DNA from: an uncultured Candidatus Melainabacteria bacterium | Lineage (GTDB): Bacteria; Cyanobacteriota; Vampirovibrionia; Gastranaerophilales; Gastranaerophilaceae | DNA: 64,000 nt | Assembly (NCBI GenBank): GCA_934718135.1 | Contig: CAKUZW010000006.1 | Coordinates: forward strand, 1-64,000 | Direction: 5' to 3' | Shown: positions 1-8,603 of the stretch, one piece after another | Layout: the number at the start of each line of letters is the position of its first letter | Position numbering within the stretch: the first letter of the stretch is position 1 | The notes under the pieces: model-generated | The model's database searches: none | Told to the model about the DNA's origin: nothing | What the model saw: only the letters and a program-made list of their open reading frames with translations | Translations under genes and position numbers: made by a program

Positions 1-135
1 TCTCAAGATAAGAATTTGGAATTGAAATTGAAACAACTAGATACAGAAGAAAATGCAATCTCAACAGAAATCGAAGCTGTTAAGAAAGTAATTTCTAAAA
101 ACGTTGAATCAAGTTTCAAAACATTCAATGCTTAA
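1..135 (+). CDS. C-terminal end of an unknown coiled-coil protein (partial)
   Basis: The window opens inside an open frame that reads 44 codons to a TAA at 133-135. The visible tail is rich in Lys, Glu and Gln, with a heptad-like pattern of Leu and Val, and ends in KTFNA, so it is probably a helical or coiled-coil C-terminus. The start and main domain lie outside the window, so no function can be given. A possible small ORF begins within its last codons at 128, and a rho-independent terminator follows about 300 bp downstream. Confidence 0.6.
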   Translation, partial: SQDKNLELKLKQLDTEENAISTEIEAVKKVISKNVESSFKTFNA

Positions 136-217
136 TACTCGCCGTATGGGTATCATGCTGCCAATGGCTTTGAGATTTGAAAGACAAATGAATAAGTTAA
201 TTATACCAAGGCAATAA
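128..217 (+). CDS. Possible small ORF overlapping the end of the upstream gene
   Basis: An ATG at 128 overlaps the final codons of the preceding frame and opens 29 codons ending at TAA 215-217. The peptide is basic and Met-rich (MLNTRRMGIMLPMALRFERQ at its start). The overlap would suit translational coupling, and the peptide looks like the start of a longer protein that has been lost. There is no strong Shine-Dalgarno and I recognise no family. It could equally be chance. Confidence 0.25.
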   Translation: MLNTRRMGIMLPMALRFERQMNKLIIPRQ

Positions 218-544
218 GGCACTGAAGTCACGTCATCCTTAAGTCAATAAGGCGACTACAGAGGTGAAAAACAACTAAAAACAAAACAAAAAATAAAATA
301 AAATAAAATAAAATGTCATTCTGGTCTTGTTTCAGACTCTAATACAAAAAAAATACAAACTAAACAAAATTATAAAAAAGCAAAAACAAAAATTTTTAAA
401 TAAATTTCCTTTCCCTTTTTCCTATTGATTTTCAACGACTCGTAATACAGTCGTTTTTTTTTGGCAAAAATGCTAAGAAAAGGTTATTTATTCGGACAGA
501 ACACTCTACGACAAATGACTTTGAAGCCACTCCTAAACATGCCC
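218..544. other. Intergenic region with degenerate repeat and terminator
   Basis: No convincing gene. It contains a run of AAATA units near 288-313, then a degenerate GTCATTCTG...CAGACTCT palindrome at about 313-340 that resembles the dispersed GTCATTCTGA repeats seen near the pilin genes, then very AT-rich sequence and the terminator annotated separately at 434-462. Confidence 0.5.
434..462 (+). terminator. Intrinsic terminator
   Basis: AACGACT and AGTCGTT form a 7-bp stem around an 8-nt loop, followed by a run of T residues to 462. It would end transcription coming from the genes at the left edge. Confidence 0.75.
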
Positions 545-1600
545 CTAAACAATTACATCCGCAACAAGAATCGGTCGTTCACGAAAATCTAATGAGATAC
601 CTTTCAACACAATCTTACTATCTTTTTGAATAATATATTCTGCTTCGTGGTTATTTACATTTGTGTAAGTTCCACGAAATAGGGCTTTACTTCCTTTTTT
701 CAGATTGATTTCCCAAGGAATGCCCTGCATAGGATAATTATTTTCTCTCAACGTTGCAGACATAAAACGCTCGTTATCAATAGTTCGTCCAGAAAGTTCT
801 TTATTGATTTCTGCTAAATTTGAACTATATTTATCAAAATTGTTAAGAATTTCATCCAAACTTGTCCCGTCCATCAGCTTTATACCTGAAAAACGATGAA
901 TATTTCGTTCTACCCTTTCCAACTTTATATCACTGGTTGTTGGGTATTTTTCGATTAGTTTAGATAATTGACTTGCTTGTTCCATATAAAAATTGTTTGT
1001 CAGCTTTCCTTTTTTCAAATTAGTCAACGCGTCATTTATATCATCTGAACAATCGCCAACAAAATGATTTAGTGCTGTTTGTTCTTTTTCATTAGGAATT
1101 TTATGTTCAAGATTATACAAAACTTCATCCCAAAATTTTGTACCTCTAGATTCAATTATTGTTGGATTTGAATACGCAAATAAGTTTTTAAATCTTTCAT
1201 AATAAACAAACAATTCTTCTTTATCCAATTTTTGCCAGAAATCTTTATGTTCGCCTGTTGTAATCATTTTGTGCAAAGTATCAACATCTTTTTGAGATAA
1301 TGCATAAGAACTACTACCACCTGCAATATTTTGTAAATCATGAATTTTAGATGTAAGTTCATCGCTTGCGATTAAATACCCGTCATCTTTTGAAAAACCA
1401 AAAGATTGTAGTGTTTTTTCGATTTTAGTTCGGTCAAAAATATCTTCTGAAATCTTATAAACATTTTTACCAATATTTCGAGCAGATTGAATTTCAAACA
1501 CATCATTAGGCAAAACATATTTCAAATTCTGTTTTGCAATATTAGTGTGTTCAAAAGGTTTGAACGGAATATTTGATATGAGGCGAAAAGTAATATTCAT
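545..1600 (-). CDS. ADP-ribosyltransferase-like protein (putative toxin/effector)
   Basis: 351 residues with no signal peptide or membrane segment. The C-terminal ~170 residues follow the order of the ADPrib_exo_Tox family (exoenzyme-type mono-ADP-ribosyltransferases): a DINDALTNLKKG stretch around 188-199 resembling the family's N-LR helix, an Arg in IHRF (R236), an STS-like motif FMSATL (S281-A-T283), then a basic strand KKGSKALFRG and an E-x-E pair in HEAEYII (E319, E321), the catalytic glutamate site. The middle STS residue is replaced (S-A-T), which is tolerated in some members. The N-terminal ~180 residues are helical and unrecognised. If active it would transfer ADP-ribose from NAD+ to a protein target. 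No immunity or chaperone gene is evident beside it. It is set off from nrdG by a terminator. Family assignment is from motifs only. Confidence 0.6.
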   Translation of the reverse strand: MNITFRLISNIPFKPFEHTNIAKQNLKYVLPNDVFEIQSARNIGKNVYKISEDIFDRTKIEKTLQSFGFSKDDGYLIASDELTSKIHDLQNIAGGSSSYALSQKDVDTLHKMITTGEHKDFWQKLDKEELFVYYERFKNLFAYSNPTIIESRGTKFWDEVLYNLEHKIPNEKEQTALNHFVGDCSDDINDALTNLKKGKLTNNFYMEQASQLSKLIEKYPTTSDIKLERVERNIHRFSGIKLMDGTSLDEILNNFDKYSSNLAEINKELSGRTIDNERFMSATLRENNYPMQGIPWEINLKKGSKALFRGTYTNVNNHEAEYIIQKDSKIVLKGISLDFRERPILVADVIV

Positions 1601-1623
1601 TTTTCCCTACATATATAAAAACA

Positions 1624-1657
1624 AAAAGTCGATTTTTATTGCTAAAACCGACTTTTT
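1624..1657 (-). terminator. Hairpin with T-tract between the ART-like gene and nrdG
   Basis: AAAAGTCGGTTTT and its complement form a long A/T-flanked stem. On the minus strand it sits directly after the nrdG stop and is followed by T residues, so it should end the nrdDG transcript. Confidence 0.7.
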
Positions 1658-1685
1658 ATTTAAATTAAATTAAGAATATTTTATT

Positions 1686-2171
1686 TTAATGAAGTACAAC
1701 TTCTTTTTTCAAAATAGTTTTTGGAACATTGATAACCCTTTGATTTGAGCTACCAACCCATTTGATTTGCTCATCTTTTAGTGCTTCGACAAATTCGCCT
1801 TCTGCAATTACATCAATATCTGAAATTCCTTCCAAATCCTTGATTTGCTCCCAAGTGTAACCTGTATAGAGCCAAATAGTCTTTTCAGGTAAAATTTGTC
1901 TGATTTTTTTGATAAGTCTGAATACTTCACTTCTATTATTTGGGAATAAAGGATCTCCGCCACTGAAAGTTATACCGTCAATATACGGTTTATCAAGAGC
2001 CTCGAATAGTTCCTCTTCTGCTGCTTTATCAAAAGGAAGTCCGCCTTTTTCATCCCAAGTGATTGGATTTTGGCAGTTTTTACAGTGGTGGTTACATCCT
2101 GAAACCCACAAAACTACACGCAATCCGTCACCATTTAGCATATCTTCTTTTGTTATATCGTGATAATTCAT
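1686..2171 (-). CDS. nrdG: Anaerobic ribonucleotide reductase activating protein (radical SAM)
   Basis: 161 residues, normal length for NrdG. The radical SAM cluster site is C26-x3-C30-x2-C33 (GCNHHCKNCQ), followed by the SAM-binding GGDP at 71-74. The enzyme uses a 4Fe-4S cluster and S-adenosylmethionine to create the glycyl radical on NrdD. It is translationally coupled to nrdD: the nrdD stop TAA and the nrdG ATG share one base (TAATG at 2173-2169). A terminator follows. The pairing with NrdD next door makes the assignment secure. Confidence 0.95.
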   Translation of the reverse strand: MNYHDITKEDMLNGDGLRVVLWVSGCNHHCKNCQNPITWDEKGGLPFDKAAEEELFEALDKPYIDGITFSGGDPLFPNNRSEVFRLIKKIRQILPEKTIWLYTGYTWEQIKDLEGISDIDVIAEGEFVEALKDEQIKWVGSSNQRVINVPKTILKKEVVLH

Positions 2172-4435
2172 TACATGCTTACCCTATCTTTAATCTCTTC
2201 CATTTTAGCAGCGTTCAATCTTGTATCGCCCTTAACTCTTGAATAAGACAAGTATCCATTCATTCTTTCAATTTTAGTTAAGTTTTTGCTACCGCATTTT
2301 GGACAAACATCCATATTCAATTCTTGGTGTCCACAATCATCACAATATGATAATGACAAGTTTACACCTTCATAAAAACCTTTGTCCATTGCTCTTTTGA
2401 TAAGAGTTTCAATTGCTTTTGTGTTATATGCAATAGGATATTTTACATATTGAATTTTTCCACCGTTCAAAAGTTCCCAGAAGCGACCTTCCAAATCTTG
2501 CTTTTGAGCAGGACCGATTTTTTCACTTACATGGCAGTGGAAGCTATTTGAAACATAACCTCTGTCTGAAACTTTATCAACTACACCAAATTTCTTACGG
2601 AATTGTTTAATTTGCAATCCGCAAAGATTTTCAGCAGGAGTGCCGTAAATTGCATAAAGATTACCGTCTTTTTCTTTAAATTCGTTAACCTTTTTGTTGA
2701 TATATCTCATAACTTCAAGTGCAAATTCACCGTCTTCAACCAATGATTTGTGGTTATACAATTCTTGCAACTCATTCAATGCGGTAATACCAAATGAAGC
2801 AGTTGAAGATTTCAATACAGGTTTAATTTTGTCATGAAGTCCTAAATGACCGCCATAAAAACCACCTTCACAGAATCCCAAAGGATTGATTGAAGCTCTC
2901 ATTTCGCCCAAATATTCATAAGTACGTTTGTGAAGATTTCTAATCATTTCCAAATAATAATCAAGAACTTCGTAAAAATCTTTACCTTCTTTTTGAGCTT
3001 TTGCATAAATCATTGGTAAGTGCAAGCTTATTGCACCAATGTTAAATCTACCAACGAATACCGGTTTATCATCTTTATCAGCAGGTTTCATTCCGCCTCT
3101 TTCATACCATGGAGAAAGAAATGCTCTACAACCCATTGGAGAGATAACACGTTTGTATTTTTTATACATACTTGCAATGTAACCTTCACCGGTCATAGAC
3201 AACCAATCAGGGTACATTGAACGTTTTGAACATTCAACACCGGCATCGAATAATTCTTCTAATTCTCCGCCTTTACCATGCAAGTTTTCATCATATAGGA
3301 ATACAACTTTAGGGAATAAAACAGGTTTTTTGTTGCCTTTTTTACCTTGACCTTCTTGTCTAACTTTTAACATCATAAGTGATGCCATTTTTTCAAATTT
3401 GCCTGTTCCAAGCCCCATTGACATTGTAATGAATGGGTAATCACCACGACTTGATGCAACTGTGTTGAATTTATATTCCCAACCTTGGAAACCGTCATGC
3501 AAATCATTTTTAACATCTTCAACTGCAGCAGCATCTGCTTTTTCTTCTGACAAACCTAAGTTTACATATCTTTTATAATGTTTATCATAAGTTTTTTGAG
3601 CGTAAGGTGCCAAAATCTTATCAACTTCCGGAACAGTAAAACCACCATATTGTTGACTTGCTGCAGCCATAACAATATCACCGATTACATCAAATGCAAC
3701 CTCCAATGTTTGCGGTTCGTTGTACCAAAGATTTCCCATTTCAAAACCGTTTTTCAAAACATTTGCAACATCGAATAAACAACAATTCATTGTATCACGT
3801 CTTGCTGACATATCGTGGATATAAATATATCCGTCACGTGTTGCTTGAAGTTCAGGCACAGTTAAGAAAAATTTCTTATATAATTCTTTATTTAATTGAT
3901 TGAAAATCAAAGATCTTTTTGTTGATACAAGAGCCGAATCCGCATTTGAATTCTCTTTATCTCCAATATACATAATTCTTTGACTTTCTTGATAAACTTT
4001 ATCTAACATATTTACAAAATCTATTTTATAATCTCTATAATTTCTATAACTCTTTGCAACTTTCGGATTAAAGTTTTCCAAAGCGTTTTCTACGATACAG
4101 TGCATTTTAAAGATTTCTATTTCTTGTTGTTTTGTATCCATTACGCTTTTATTTACAAAATTGCAAATATCGGAAATATCTTTATCTTTAAGCTCTACTA
4201 ACATTCTAGCAGCAGATTTCTTTATCGCCGATACAACTTTTTCAATATTATAATCTTCTTTAGTACCGTCTTTTTTAATAACTTTAATATTATTTAAATT
4301 AATTTTTGGTGTAATTCCGACAATTTTGCTCATCGGATTGATAGAACCGATAGTTTTTGGCTTAGTAACCCCTTTGATATCTTCCTTATGAGAAGTTTTG
4401 ATGTTTAAAAAGTTCCCGTCTTTCAAGTTTTGCAT
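2171..4435 (-). CDS. nrdD: Anaerobic ribonucleoside-triphosphate reductase, class III
   Basis: 754 residues. It reduces ribonucleoside triphosphates to deoxyribonucleotides in the absence of oxygen. An ATP-cone regulatory domain occupies about residues 50-140, the ten-stranded barrel follows, and near the C-terminus are a zinc site of four Cys (C698, C701, C711, C714) and the glycyl-radical loop RMNGYLS with G727. The start at 4435 is preceded by AAAGGAG. It is the first gene of a two-gene nrdDG operon and lies behind an unusually long leader (4436-4620). Its presence implies DNA precursor synthesis under anaerobic conditions. Confidence 0.96.
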   Translation of the reverse strand: MQNLKDGNFLNIKTSHKEDIKGVTKPKTIGSINPMSKIVGITPKINLNNIKVIKKDGTKEDYNIEKVVSAIKKSAARMLVELKDKDISDICNFVNKSVMDTKQQEIEIFKMHCIVENALENFNPKVAKSYRNYRDYKIDFVNMLDKVYQESQRIMYIGDKENSNADSALVSTKRSLIFNQLNKELYKKFFLTVPELQATRDGYIYIHDMSARRDTMNCCLFDVANVLKNGFEMGNLWYNEPQTLEVAFDVIGDIVMAAASQQYGGFTVPEVDKILAPYAQKTYDKHYKRYVNLGLSEEKADAAAVEDVKNDLHDGFQGWEYKFNTVASSRGDYPFITMSMGLGTGKFEKMASLMMLKVRQEGQGKKGNKKPVLFPKVVFLYDENLHGKGGELEELFDAGVECSKRSMYPDWLSMTGEGYIASMYKKYKRVISPMGCRAFLSPWYERGGMKPADKDDKPVFVGRFNIGAISLHLPMIYAKAQKEGKDFYEVLDYYLEMIRNLHKRTYEYLGEMRASINPLGFCEGGFYGGHLGLHDKIKPVLKSSTASFGITALNELQELYNHKSLVEDGEFALEVMRYINKKVNEFKEKDGNLYAIYGTPAENLCGLQIKQFRKKFGVVDKVSDRGYVSNSFHCHVSEKIGPAQKQDLEGRFWELLNGGKIQYVKYPIAYNTKAIETLIKRAMDKGFYEGVNLSLSYCDDCGHQELNMDVCPKCGSKNLTKIERMNGYLSYSRVKGDTRLNAAKMEEIKDRVSM

Positions 4436-4620
4436 AATAATCTCCTTTGTATAAAAAGGCAGAACTTGGTTTTTTCATAGATACAAACTATCCAATTTCC
4501 CCAAATTCCTGTCTCAAGGTGCCTCCTACACTCCAAGCACTCTGACATTTAAGGTTGTGGGTGACACACATGACTTTCTTATCCATTTCCTTAACTTGTC
4601 ATGTATTATTCTACTATAAA
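4436..4620 (-). promoter_or_regulatory. Long structured 5' leader and promoter region of nrdDG
   Basis: On the minus strand an AT-rich -10-like region (TATAGTAGAATAAT) near 4605-4618 is followed by about 170 nt of leader with nested complementarity: ACATGAC/GTCATGT at 4604-4598 and 4574-4568, and TGTC..GTGC/GCAC..GACA between 4547 and 4510. The leader is less AT-rich than its surroundings. I do not recognise a named riboswitch or an NrdR box. A regulatory RNA is inference from the stems and length. Confidence 0.4.
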
Positions 4621-4685
4621 TTTTAAAGTCATGGAAGAATTATTAATAAAAATTAATTCTTTAGATTGAAAAAAATCAATCCAAA

Positions 4686-5420
4686 TTAATGCAATGGATA
4701 ACCCTTAGGGATTTTCCACCCATTTTGACGGATTAATGCAGCACAATACATTCCATCTCCGTTTTTATTACAATTATTCATTATTGTTGCCTGCGGCAAA
4801 TCCGCACCATAAGGGATTATTGAGTCATCCTCCTCTATTCTTTTTAAGAAAAATACATCCTGACCATGTTTATTCGGTTTTTCCGCTCCATTAATATCTA
4901 TAAAAATAATCTTATCATTATCACTAACAACAGGTGTCCCTTGTGTATCGTAAGCAAAAGCATAAAGAATTCCATCCATAGAAATAAATGGAGTTCTCCC
5001 AAATGCAAATGGGTCTCTATATAAATTATAAGTTCCATTTAAATGAGACCAAGTATACGCAGTGTCTTCCCCATAACCACAGTTGTTATTATCAGGTTTA
5101 CAAATTTGCATAATTTTCATATATGGGACAAAATATTTCTTAACAAATTCCTCATAAGGTAAACTTTTATCCCAAGTTTCCATTTCACCATTCTCCGCCT
5201 CAGATTGTTTTATAACCTGATTAATCGTAGACACAGCTTTTGTTAGTTTAGTTTCGATTTTGTGTTTTTTGTAATTTGTCATAAGCCCCGGAATAGTCAA
5301 CGCCGCCACAATTCCGATTATGCCAAGGGTGATGAGGGTCTCAGCTAAAGTAAAAGCCGTCATTCTGAGCCGCACGAGCAGAGTGGCATTGGTGTAATTC
5401 GTTTTATTGTTATCTTTCAT
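4686..5420 (-). CDS. Type IV pilin-like protein, repeat-derived leader (pilin A)
   Basis: 244 residues from the ATG at 5420, chosen because AGAAAGGATGTAAAA precedes it, the same start context as three other pilins here; a longer open frame to 5486 lacks this. Predicted leader of 22 residues, then prepilin signal A|FTLAETLITLG with Glu at +5 (E27) and one hydrophobic helix. The leader is encoded by a dispersed repeat, and an internal ATG (5363) lies 2 codons before the cleavage site. The body has paired Cys (ICKPDNNNCGY and NNC...YCAA), the family motif DINGxxxPNxxGxDVFFLKRI, and ends GWKIPKGYPLH. Expected to be inner-membrane inserted, processed by a prepilin peptidase and assembled in a pilus or pseudopilus. 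An XRE gene is divergent at 5814. Confidence 0.8.
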   Translation of the reverse strand: MKDNNKTNYTNATLLVRLRMTAFTLAETLITLGIIGIVAALTIPGLMTNYKKHKIETKLTKAVSTINQVIKQSEAENGEMETWDKSLPYEEFVKKYFVPYMKIMQICKPDNNNCGYGEDTAYTWSHLNGTYNLYRDPFAFGRTPFISMDGILYAFAYDTQGTPVVSDNDKIIFIDINGAEKPNKHGQDVFFLKRIEEDDSIIPYGADLPQATIMNNCNKNGDGMYCAALIRQNGWKIPKGYPLH

Positions 5421-5568
5421 TTTTACATCCTTTCTTTTTGTTCTAAATAGGGGTTCGGGGGCATAGCCCCTGATGACTCGAGCCATTTAATCAGTCGTGT
5501 TTTTCTTTTTCGGTTCCACTTTTTCTTTTTGCGTTGAAATCAAAAAGAAAAAGTGAACAAAAGTATTT
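5383..5568 (-). repeat. Pilin leader block type B, copy 1
   Basis: About 186 bp nearly matching 26393-26580. It spans the first codons of pilin A, its ribosome-binding site AGAAAGGATG, a short GC-rich palindrome (GGGGCATAGCCCC type) and a hairpin with 15-bp arms (CACTTTTTCTTTTTG at 5517-5531 with its complement at 5541-5555). The same block precedes the pilin at 25297-26430, although the two mature proteins differ. Confidence 0.85.
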
Positions 5569-5813
5569 ATTTTAATGTTGGGCAGATGTGCCCAACCTAC
5601 TTTATTTAAAGAACTTATAGACTTATTGACTTATAAACTCTAAAAAATTCTTATTCCAATTTTCCTTAAAACCACTCATAGCCTTCATTCATTTTTTCCT
5701 CTTTTTTCTATTTTTCAAACCATAATCAATTCCTTTTATTTTATAAACAATCGTTTATAAAATACATCCTATCATGTATAAAAAATATTTGTCAAATCAT
5801 ATAAAATCAATTT
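5421..5813. other. Intergenic region between pilin A and its XRE regulator
   Basis: 393 bp without a gene. From the pilin side it holds the type B leader block, a GTTGGGC/GCCCAAC hairpin at 5577-5596 (also found upstream of the pilins at 11667 and 19417), AT-rich DNA and the inverted repeat at 5737-5764. Confidence 0.7.
5737..5764. promoter_or_regulatory. Inverted repeat, candidate operator of XRE 5814
   Basis: TATTTTATAAAC and GTTTATAAAATA are perfect 12-bp arms separated by 4 bp, about 50 bp upstream of the XRE start codon and on the pilin-facing side. Dyads of this size beside small XRE genes are commonly autoregulatory operators; binding here is inference. Confidence 0.6.
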
Positions 5814-6026
5814 ATGGATTCAAACGAGTTAAACAAAAACATAGCAGACAATCTCCGCCAAATTAGAGCTAAAAATAGAATTTCGCAAGATGAATTGTCT
5901 GAATTGAGCGGTATAAGTCAACAATATATCTGCAAAATCGAAAACGAAAAAGTGAATCCAAGTATTTACATCCTTTATAAAATTGCAAACTCTTTAAAAG
6001 TTACTATTAATGATTTAGTTTATTAA
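5814..6026 (+). CDS. Small XRE-family DNA-binding regulator
   Basis: 70 residues that are almost entirely one Cro/C1-type helix-turn-helix (NLRQIRAKNRISQDELSELS, then SQQYICKIENEK as the recognition part). Likely a dimeric repressor. It is divergent from pilin A, and an inverted repeat lies between them. There is no clear Shine-Dalgarno before the ATG at 5814. Its targets are probably its own promoter and the pilin promoter (inference). The downstream gene pheT has its own ribosome-binding site and need not be related. Confidence 0.85.
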   Translation: MDSNELNKNIADNLRQIRAKNRISQDELSELSGISQQYICKIENEKVNPSIYILYKIANSLKVTINDLVY

Positions 6027-6115
6027 TCCCTTTTTGTTCACAAATTTTACAACCATTTTATTTTGTAATAAAATAAAACCATAGACTATAACTAAATTAT
6101 GAGGGAAATAATAAA

Positions 6116-8596
6116 ATGCAAGTATCATTAAATTGGTTAAACGAATTCGTTGATTTATCAAATGCCGAAGCTTCTCAAATAGCTCACGAATTGACTATGA
6201 GCGGATTGGAAGTAGAAGCGGTGGAAGATGTTAAACCAAGTTTTACAAATATAAAAACTGTTAAAATTGAAAAAATTGATGCACATCCGAACTCTGACAG
6301 ACTTCATCTTGTAACTGTAAACACAGGTTCAGGATTGAAAACAGTTGTTTGTGGGGCTCAAAATATTCAAGAAGGTCAAGTTGTACCTTACGCAAGTGTA
6401 GGTTCTCAAGTTTTAGACCGAAAAACAGGTGAAATGTTCACGTTGACTCCTGCGGTTATTCGTGGAGTTGAATCTCAAGGGATGTTATGTTCCGCAGACG
6501 AACTCGGAGTTTCTGACAGAAATTACCAAGAAGAAGACGGCATATTGATTTTGAATAGAATTTTCCCTGACGTTCAACTAGGTAAAGATGTTAAAGACGT
6601 ATTAGGATTTGAAAAAGACACAGTTCTAGATGTTGCTCCAACTGCCAATAGAGGCGACCAAATGTCTGTAATCGGAGTAGCTAGAGAATTGAGTTCTTTA
6701 TTCAATACACCATTGAAATTTAATCCTATTGAATGCACAAAAGATTTAACAACAGACAAATTTAAAGTTGAAATCAAAGATAAAGATGTTTGCAAATATT
6801 ATTCAATAGCACTTTTGAAAAATGTTAAAACAAAACCATCACCTGATTGGATGAAAAAAAGATTGTTAGCTTCAGGTGTGCGTTCAATAAATAACATTGT
6901 AGATATTACAAATTATGTAATGCTTGAATATGGTTGCCCGCTTCACGCATTTGACGCGGACAAACTTGATGGATATCTTTGCGTAAGAAGAGCAGAAGAA
7001 GGCGAAAAACTTGTAACTCTTGATGAAGTTGAAAGAACATTGACAACTGAATCTGTTTTGATTGCAACAAAAGATAAAGGTGTTTGTTTAGGCGGAGTAT
7101 TTGGCGGAGCTAATTCTGAAATTGATGACAACACAACATCAATTGCTTTAGAAGCCGCTTATTTCACACCTGCATCAAACAGAAAATCTGCAAGAAGTGC
7201 AGGTTATAGAAGTGAAGCCAGTGCAAGATTTGAACGCGGAATTGATATTGAAGCAGTAAAACCGGCATTGATGCGTGCTATGCAGTTATTGGTTGAATAT
7301 GCTGACGCTGAAGTTGTCGGAGTTGTTGAAGACGGAGAAAACAAGCTCGATCCGATTGAAATAACTTTAAGATACGCTCAAATCAAAAGAATTTTAGGTT
7401 GTGAAATTGCACCTGAAAGATGTATCAACATTTTGGAAAATCTTGGATTTAAAAAACTTGGCGGAAATGATGCGGCTGCAAAATTCTTAGTTCCAAGTTT
7501 CAGAGCTTACGATGTAACAAGAGAAATTGATTTGATTGAAGAGATTGCAAGAATCAACGGATATGACAAAATTTCTCCGACACTACCTGCTAAAGCTCAA
7601 ACTCCACACATTACTTTAGAAGAAAAAGTAATCAAAAAAGTAAATGAAATTATGCTTTCCGCAGGGTTGAATGAAATTCAAACAACTTCACTAATCGGAA
7701 AACCATTGTTAGACAAATTCAAAATGACTTATGATGAAGAAAATGCGGTTAAAGTTTTGAATGCGGCAAGTGAAGACAGTTCAATGCTTCGTCAAACTCT
7801 TGCGGCAAGTGTTTTGAACTGTATGAAATACAATTTTGATAATGGTCAGAAAAATTTCTGGGCTTACGAAATCGGAAAAACTTACATCAAAACAGCTCCG
7901 GCTGACGAAAAAAACACAGGAGTGAAAGAAACAAGAGTTTTGGAAGGAGTTTTGACAGGAGAAGTTCAAAATTCTAAATGGCAAATTAAATCAACTCCTG
8001 ATTTTTACACAGTTAAAGGAATCTTAGAAAACTTATTTGAAGAATTAGAAGTTTCAAGAAGAATTAAGCTTGTACCAATCGAAAAAACAGAATTATTCAA
8101 AACTCATAACGCTCTTCACCCATATAGAACAGCCGTTATTATGTTGTTAGGCAAAAAACCTTTACCTATCGGATATTTTGGACAAGTTCACCCAACTTTG
8201 ATTGACAAATTGAAATTAAATCAAGACGCATTTTTATTCAAAGTTGATTTGACAGAACTTGTAAAAGCCGTTAAAGAATCTGTTCCAAGATTTAAACACT
8301 TGCCACAATATCCTGAAGTTAGACGTGATATTGCATTTATCATCAATGACGATGTAACTTTTGATGATATCCAAAAAGTTATTAAAAGCTCTGTTAAACA
8401 AAACATCTTCAAGGGTTCTGAAATCTTTGACGTATATCAAGGCGAACACGTTGAAGAAGGTTTTAAAAGCGTAGCTTTCAGAATTAAGATGCAAGATGAA
8501 AATGCAACTTTGACAGACGAAATTATTGAACAACAAATGACTTCTGTTAGAGAAAAATTGCAAAAAGCTTATGCTCAAATTTCATTCAGGGAGTAA
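6116..8596 (+). CDS. pheT: Phenylalanine-tRNA ligase beta subunit
   Basis: 826 residues, usual length for PheT. The alpha2beta2 enzyme charges tRNA-Phe. Domains in order: an N-terminal EMAP/OB-type tRNA-binding region (around 40-150, with DAHPNSDRLHLVTVNTG), B3/B4 editing domain (about 210-390), B5, a catalytic-like core and a C-terminal ferredoxin-fold anticodon-binding domain. The start is supported by GAGGGA 10 nt upstream. The alpha-subunit gene pheS is not adjacent and is not in this window, so the two are unlinked or separated here. An AT-rich hairpin lies just upstream (about 6057-6080). Confidence 0.95.
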   Translation: MQVSLNWLNEFVDLSNAEASQIAHELTMSGLEVEAVEDVKPSFTNIKTVKIEKIDAHPNSDRLHLVTVNTGSGLKTVVCGAQNIQEGQVVPYASVGSQVLDRKTGEMFTLTPAVIRGVESQGMLCSADELGVSDRNYQEEDGILILNRIFPDVQLGKDVKDVLGFEKDTVLDVAPTANRGDQMSVIGVARELSSLFNTPLKFNPIECTKDLTTDKFKVEIKDKDVCKYYSIALLKNVKTKPSPDWMKKRLLASGVRSINNIVDITNYVMLEYGCPLHAFDADKLDGYLCVRRAEEGEKLVTLDEVERTLTTESVLIATKDKGVCLGGVFGGANSEIDDNTTSIALEAAYFTPASNRKSARSAGYRSEASARFERGIDIEAVKPALMRAMQLLVEYADAEVVGVVEDGENKLDPIEITLRYAQIKRILGCEIAPERCINILENLGFKKLGGNDAAAKFLVPSFRAYDVTREIDLIEEIARINGYDKISPTLPAKAQTPHITLEEKVIKKVNEIMLSAGLNEIQTTSLIGKPLLDKFKMTYDEENAVKVLNAASEDSSMLRQTLAASVLNCMKYNFDNGQKNFWAYEIGKTYIKTAPADEKNTGVKETRVLEGVLTGEVQNSKWQIKSTPDFYTVKGILENLFEELEVSRRIKLVPIEKTELFKTHNALHPYRTAVIMLLGKKPLPIGYFGQVHPTLIDKLKLNQDAFLFKVDLTELVKAVKESVPRFKHLPQYPEVRRDIAFIINDDVTFDDIQKVIKSSVKQNIFKGSEIFDVYQGEHVEEGFKSVAFRIKMQDENATLTDEIIEQQMTSVREKLQKAYAQISFRE

Positions 8597-8603
8597 ACGA
8601 ATT

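Noticed and set aside
4436..4620. Cobalamin riboswitch in the nrdD leader
   Set aside because: I could not find the conserved B12-box-type sequence, so I list it only as an unassigned structured leader.
5421..5486. N-terminal extension of pilin A to 5486
   Set aside because: The ATG at 5420 has the AGAAAGGATG site shared with the other pilins; the extension reads back through that site and a repeat. The same reasoning removes 26431-26592 from pilin D.
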